Part shown: piece by piece, positions 61,869-64,000 of the stretch | Layout of the letters: every line of letters starts with the position of its first letter | Position numbering within the stretch: position 1 is the first letter of the stretch | From: JBALVT01 sp045110675 | Lineage (GTDB): Bacteria > Pseudomonadota > Gammaproteobacteria > Pseudomonadales > Halieaceae | Assembly: GCA_045110675.1 (NCBI GenBank) | Contig: JBGCGJ010000044.1 | Location: 29,801-93,800, forward strand | DNA: 64,000 nucleotides | Reading direction: 5' to 3' | The notes under the pieces: generated by a model | Seen by the model: the letters and a program-made list of their open reading frames with translations, nothing else | Told to the model about the DNA's origin: nothing | The model's database searches: none | Translations under genes and position numbers: made by a program

Positions 61869-62789
61869 CTAGTTTCGTGGGTGGTCTATCAACCAATCAA
61901 CAAATGAATCCAGGCCTCCCGCCTCCCAGGGGCTAGGTTCATGGGGAGCTTCGGCTATCGTCCACAGCTCTACCTCGACATTCTCTTCGCAATCCGGGAA
62001 TGCAAGTATGGATGTCTCCGATCCGGGAATGCTTCCATCAAGGTCAATATTTGGGCGAGAAAACGGATTAGCATTGTCACATCCGGCCAATATCGATAAA
62101 CGATTTGCGCTCTCTTCAGCGCCCGGATACTGTCGACCAAAAAATTGACCGCCAGCGTAGGAAATCGTCTCATCTGCATCTCCGTGCACCAGGAGTGCAC
62201 TGACTGGCATTGTAGCTGAGCTGCACCGAGAGGCCTCCAAAAACGTCGCTCCCGAGACGCTCACCACTGAAGTGACGAATTCCGAGGCCTCACAAGCCAT
62301 GCGGAGCGCCATGAACCCTCCATTTGATTGCCCTAACAAACCAATGCGGCTGCTATCTATGCTGTAGGTCGCTGCAGCTTCCACTATGAGACTGCGAATA
62401 TAGGCCACATCATCAATCTGGTTGTAAGTCGCTTCAACTTCATCAAGAAGACTGCGAATATTGCTCGCATCGCCGATCTCACTCTGATCGAGGTTCACTA
62501 CTTCGTCAACCGCGGCAGGGTATGCGCAACAGACAGGCGTGGCATTCCAGAACCTGAATCCGTTCAGGTTTTCGGTACCATCAGGAGCAACGAGGATATA
62601 TTGTTTAGAATCCACTCGATCTTCGAGGCCCATATATGAAATGACCTGCGCGGAATCTTTGGTAAAACCGTGTAGTCCGATTACGAGTGGATAGCGTGTG
62701 GTCGGAGTGTAATCAGATGGTATGAATACTTGCGCAGGTCGCTCAGCAGGAAGTTCCTTCGAAAAAGTGCACACCCAATTGTTAGGCAC
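61869..62789 (-). CDS. Alpha/beta hydrolase (polyhydroxybutyrate depolymerase/esterase type), 5' end replaced by an IS
   Basis: The body is an LpqC/PHB-depolymerase-type esterase: PLVIGLHGFTKDSAQVISYM, the nucleophile elbow GLLGQSNGGFMALRMAC, the acid VHGDADETISYAGG and the base IAEAPHEPSPWE. The first 12-13 residues (GTG 62789, MPNNWVCTFSKE) are read from the IS3 element's inverted repeat, so the true start and any signal peptide are missing. The family is normally secreted, so this copy is probably inactive or mislocalised. A 38-residue insertion around residues 105-130 contains two near-copies of an (I)RSLxxEvxATYxxxD repeat. Confidence 0.8.
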   Translation of the reverse strand: MPNNWVCTFSKELPAERPAQVFIPSDYTPTTRYPLVIGLHGFTKDSAQVISYMGLEDRVDSKQYILVAPDGTENLNGFRFWNATPVCCAYPAAVDEVVNLDQSEIGDASNIRSLLDEVEATYNQIDDVAYIRSLIVEAAATYSIDSSRIGLLGQSNGGFMALRMACEASEFVTSVVSVSGATFLEASRCSSATMPVSALLVHGDADETISYAGGQFFGRQYPGAEESANRLSILAGCDNANPFSRPNIDLDGSIPGSETSILAFPDCEENVEVELWTIAEAPHEPSPWEAGGLDSFVDWLIDHPRN

Positions 62790-63591
62790 ATTGCATTTCC
62801 AGCTCTACCGGTGGCCTATAGCCCAGTGAAGAGTGTAATCGATCATTATTATAGAAGTCGATGTACGACTTTATCGCTGCACGCAGACTGCGATCCGTAA
62901 CAAAGGTGAATCTGTGATACATATCCGACTTCATCGTCTTGTTCCATGACTCCATGTGAGCGTTGTCGTTCATTCTTCGGCGCCGATTGACACTTTGTTC
63001 GAAGCCAGCATTATCCAGTGATGCCTTAAAGTCTGAGCCCAAATACTCAACGCCTCGATCAGTATGAAAGAACGTTCCTGGCTGCGGTCGACGAACCCTT
63101 AAAGCATTGTACAGCGCTCGACGAGTGAGTGACGTCGTACGGTCGCTCCCGAGAGCCCAGCCAAGTAGGCGGCGCGAGTAACGGTCCATCACCGTAGCGA
63201 GATAGCGCCTATCATTCCCCACTTTCAGGTATGTCACATCGGCAACCCATACCTGGTCCACTGCAGTCACCTTCATTTGATGGACCTTGCTATCCACACT
63301 TCCAAAGAATCGATCTATACCCGGTGTGCGGTGATACATTTCGGAAGAGCACGCACGAATACCATTTTCTCGCATAATACGCTCTACTCGCCGTTTTCCT
63401 ACGGTTTCCCCCTGGCGCTTCAGCGCTCGATGAACCCGAGGGCTGCCGTAGCTTTCCCTGCTGGCTTTGTGAGCACCTCTAATTTTACGAAGGAGTACCC
63501 TGTCCTCGATAGAGCGACGGCTAGGCGGACGCCCCCTCCATGAGTAATAGCCTCTGGCACTCACTCCGAATAAATTACACATCACGGTCAC
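62782..63591 (-). CDS. IS3-family transposase OrfB
   Basis: 269 residues. The HTH_21 part (FGVSARGYYSWRGRPPSRRS, RESYGSPRVHRALKRQGETV) precedes an rve integrase core with the DDE residues in VWVADVTYLKVGNDRR, FFHTDRGVEYLGSDF and NDNAHMESWNKTMKSDMYH. It probably is made as an OrfA-OrfB fusion by a -1 frameshift at the A-run near 63663-63669. The frame upstream of the ATG continues as FIDFHKEDYPVT, as in fused transposases. Confidence 0.93.
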   Translation of the reverse strand: MTVMCNLFGVSARGYYSWRGRPPSRRSIEDRVLLRKIRGAHKASRESYGSPRVHRALKRQGETVGKRRVERIMRENGIRACSSEMYHRTPGIDRFFGSVDSKVHQMKVTAVDQVWVADVTYLKVGNDRRYLATVMDRYSRRLLGWALGSDRTTSLTRRALYNALRVRRPQPGTFFHTDRGVEYLGSDFKASLDNAGFEQSVNRRRRMNDNAHMESWNKTMKSDMYHRFTFVTDRSLRAAIKSYIDFYNNDRLHSSLGYRPPVELEMQCA

Positions 63592-63944
63592 CGGGTAGTC
63601 TTCTTTGTGGAAGTCGATGAACGCGAAGATTTCGCCTTTCGAGCTGAAGTTAACTCGATGGCTTTTTTTAAAAGGTCATGCTCGAGCTTGAGGCGCTCGT
63701 AATCCTTTTTTACCTTCCGCAGCTCCTTCAGCTCTGCAGCTACATCTTTGTCAACATCCGCACCCTTCGCCACTATCAAACCCTCCCTCACTTCTTTTTT
63801 CCAACGAGACAACATAAAGGGGTGAATGTAAAGTGAGGCTGCCACGTCTTGCGCCGCAACACCGGGTAATTTACTCAATCGAACGGCTGTCGCCTTAAAA
63901 TGTTCACTGTATTTGTAAGTCGTTCTTGGGCCTGGTTTTGGCAT
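63588..63944 (-). CDS. IS3-family transposase OrfA
   Basis: 118 residues from ATG 63944 (AGGAG 8 bases upstream; a GTG at 63953 is the alternative). It has the HTH (AVRLSKLPGVAAQDVAASLY, HPFMLSRWKKEVREG) and a leucine-zipper-type coiled coil (AAELKELRKVKKDYERLKLE, HDLLKKAIELTSARK). It binds the IS ends and regulates transposition. Confidence 0.9.
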   Translation of the reverse strand: MPKPGPRTTYKYSEHFKATAVRLSKLPGVAAQDVAASLYIHPFMLSRWKKEVREGLIVAKGADVDKDVAAELKELRKVKKDYERLKLEHDLLKKAIELTSARKAKSSRSSTSTKKTTR

Positions 63945-64000
63945 TTTCTGCACTCCTGATTAGTTAGATCAGGGTGTGCACTAAACCGAAGGAACTATCC

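Larger units (their letters stand above)
62752..63996 (-). mobile_element. IS3-family insertion sequence
   Basis: Terminal inverted repeats of 25 bases (62752-62776 and 63972-63996) match in 21 positions: the outer AGTTCCTTCG and inner AGTGCACACCC blocks are identical, only the four bases between differ. It contains orfA and orfB in the usual overlapping order. No flanking direct repeat can be seen (only four bases remain on the right). It has removed the 5' end of the esterase gene. Confidence 0.9.

Noticed and set aside
1..64000. Search for CRISPR arrays, tRNA and rRNA genes
   Set aside because: No regularly spaced repeats, cloverleaf-type sequences or rRNA segments were noticed by eye; tRNA scanning software was not available.

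Overview
The window reads as a piece of a Gram-negative, probably marine gammaproteobacterial chromosome. The support is a full type II secretion operon, outer-membrane lipoproteins, an AvtA/PurEK/AqpZ/NhaR/YccA gene set of gammaproteobacterial type, and many genes for lipid and methylated-amine catabolism (acyl-CoA dehydrogenase, a CYP153-like P450, sulfotransferases, a Rieske oxygenase). The genus cannot be fixed from the sequence alone. No rRNA, tRNA or CRISPR was seen.

Region 1 (1-14.7 kb) is the most unusual block. A TetR gene and the start of an acyl-CoA dehydrogenase face a long + strand set: two tandem phytoene-desaturase-like flavoproteins, a GcvT-like folate enzyme, a PuuA-like glutamine synthetase, a carnitine/betaine-type Rieske oxygenase, a class III aminotransferase, a PuuB-like oxidase, PurU and a second class III aminotransferase. 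A regulator that fuses TetR to a GNAT acetyltransferase sits inside it. Two near-identical palindromes lie 65 and 66 bases upstream of the Rieske gene and of the regulator gene. I infer a pathway that gamma-glutamylates, oxidises, demethylates and transaminates a methylated amine while folate carries off the C1 units. The substrate is unknown.

Region 2 (14.7-23.3 kb) holds a DUF1214 protein, a PAPS-type sulfotransferase, an SDR, a CYP153-like P450 overlapping an acyltransferase, a fused PyrD-PyrK flavoprotein and AvtA. Region 3 (23.6-30.2 kb) holds small housekeeping or stress genes (DUF2059, GST, PNPOx, Dabb, DM13, RDD, YtoQ), a wrecked IS30 transposase, a membrane protein and a zinc-ribbon protein. 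Region 4 (30.2-37.0 kb) is a DUF1302-DUF1329-YCF48-RND set, likely an envelope export or trafficking system.

Region 5 (37.4-46.6 kb) carries hpf, then purK-purE-sbtA-sbtB, which links bicarbonate-using purine synthesis to a Na+/bicarbonate symporter and its PII-like partner. An NhaR regulator follows, then YebE/DUF533, YccA, VF530, AqpZ, a BON lipoprotein, a tail-anchored sulfotransferase and a small unknown protein. An exact 20-base repeat lies upstream of both nhaR and yccA.

Region 6 (46.6-60.6 kb) is a type II secretion operon in the order gspD-E-L-M-F-G-H-I-J-K, then a large Ig-like lipoprotein, then gspC. A divergent Lnt-type apolipoprotein N-acyltransferase gene sits next to it. Region 7 (60.7-64 kb) has a YefM-YoeB toxin-antitoxin pair with a recognisable promoter-operator, a P-loop kinase-like gene, and an esterase gene whose 5' end was removed by an IS3-family element with visible inverted repeats and a likely frameshift site.
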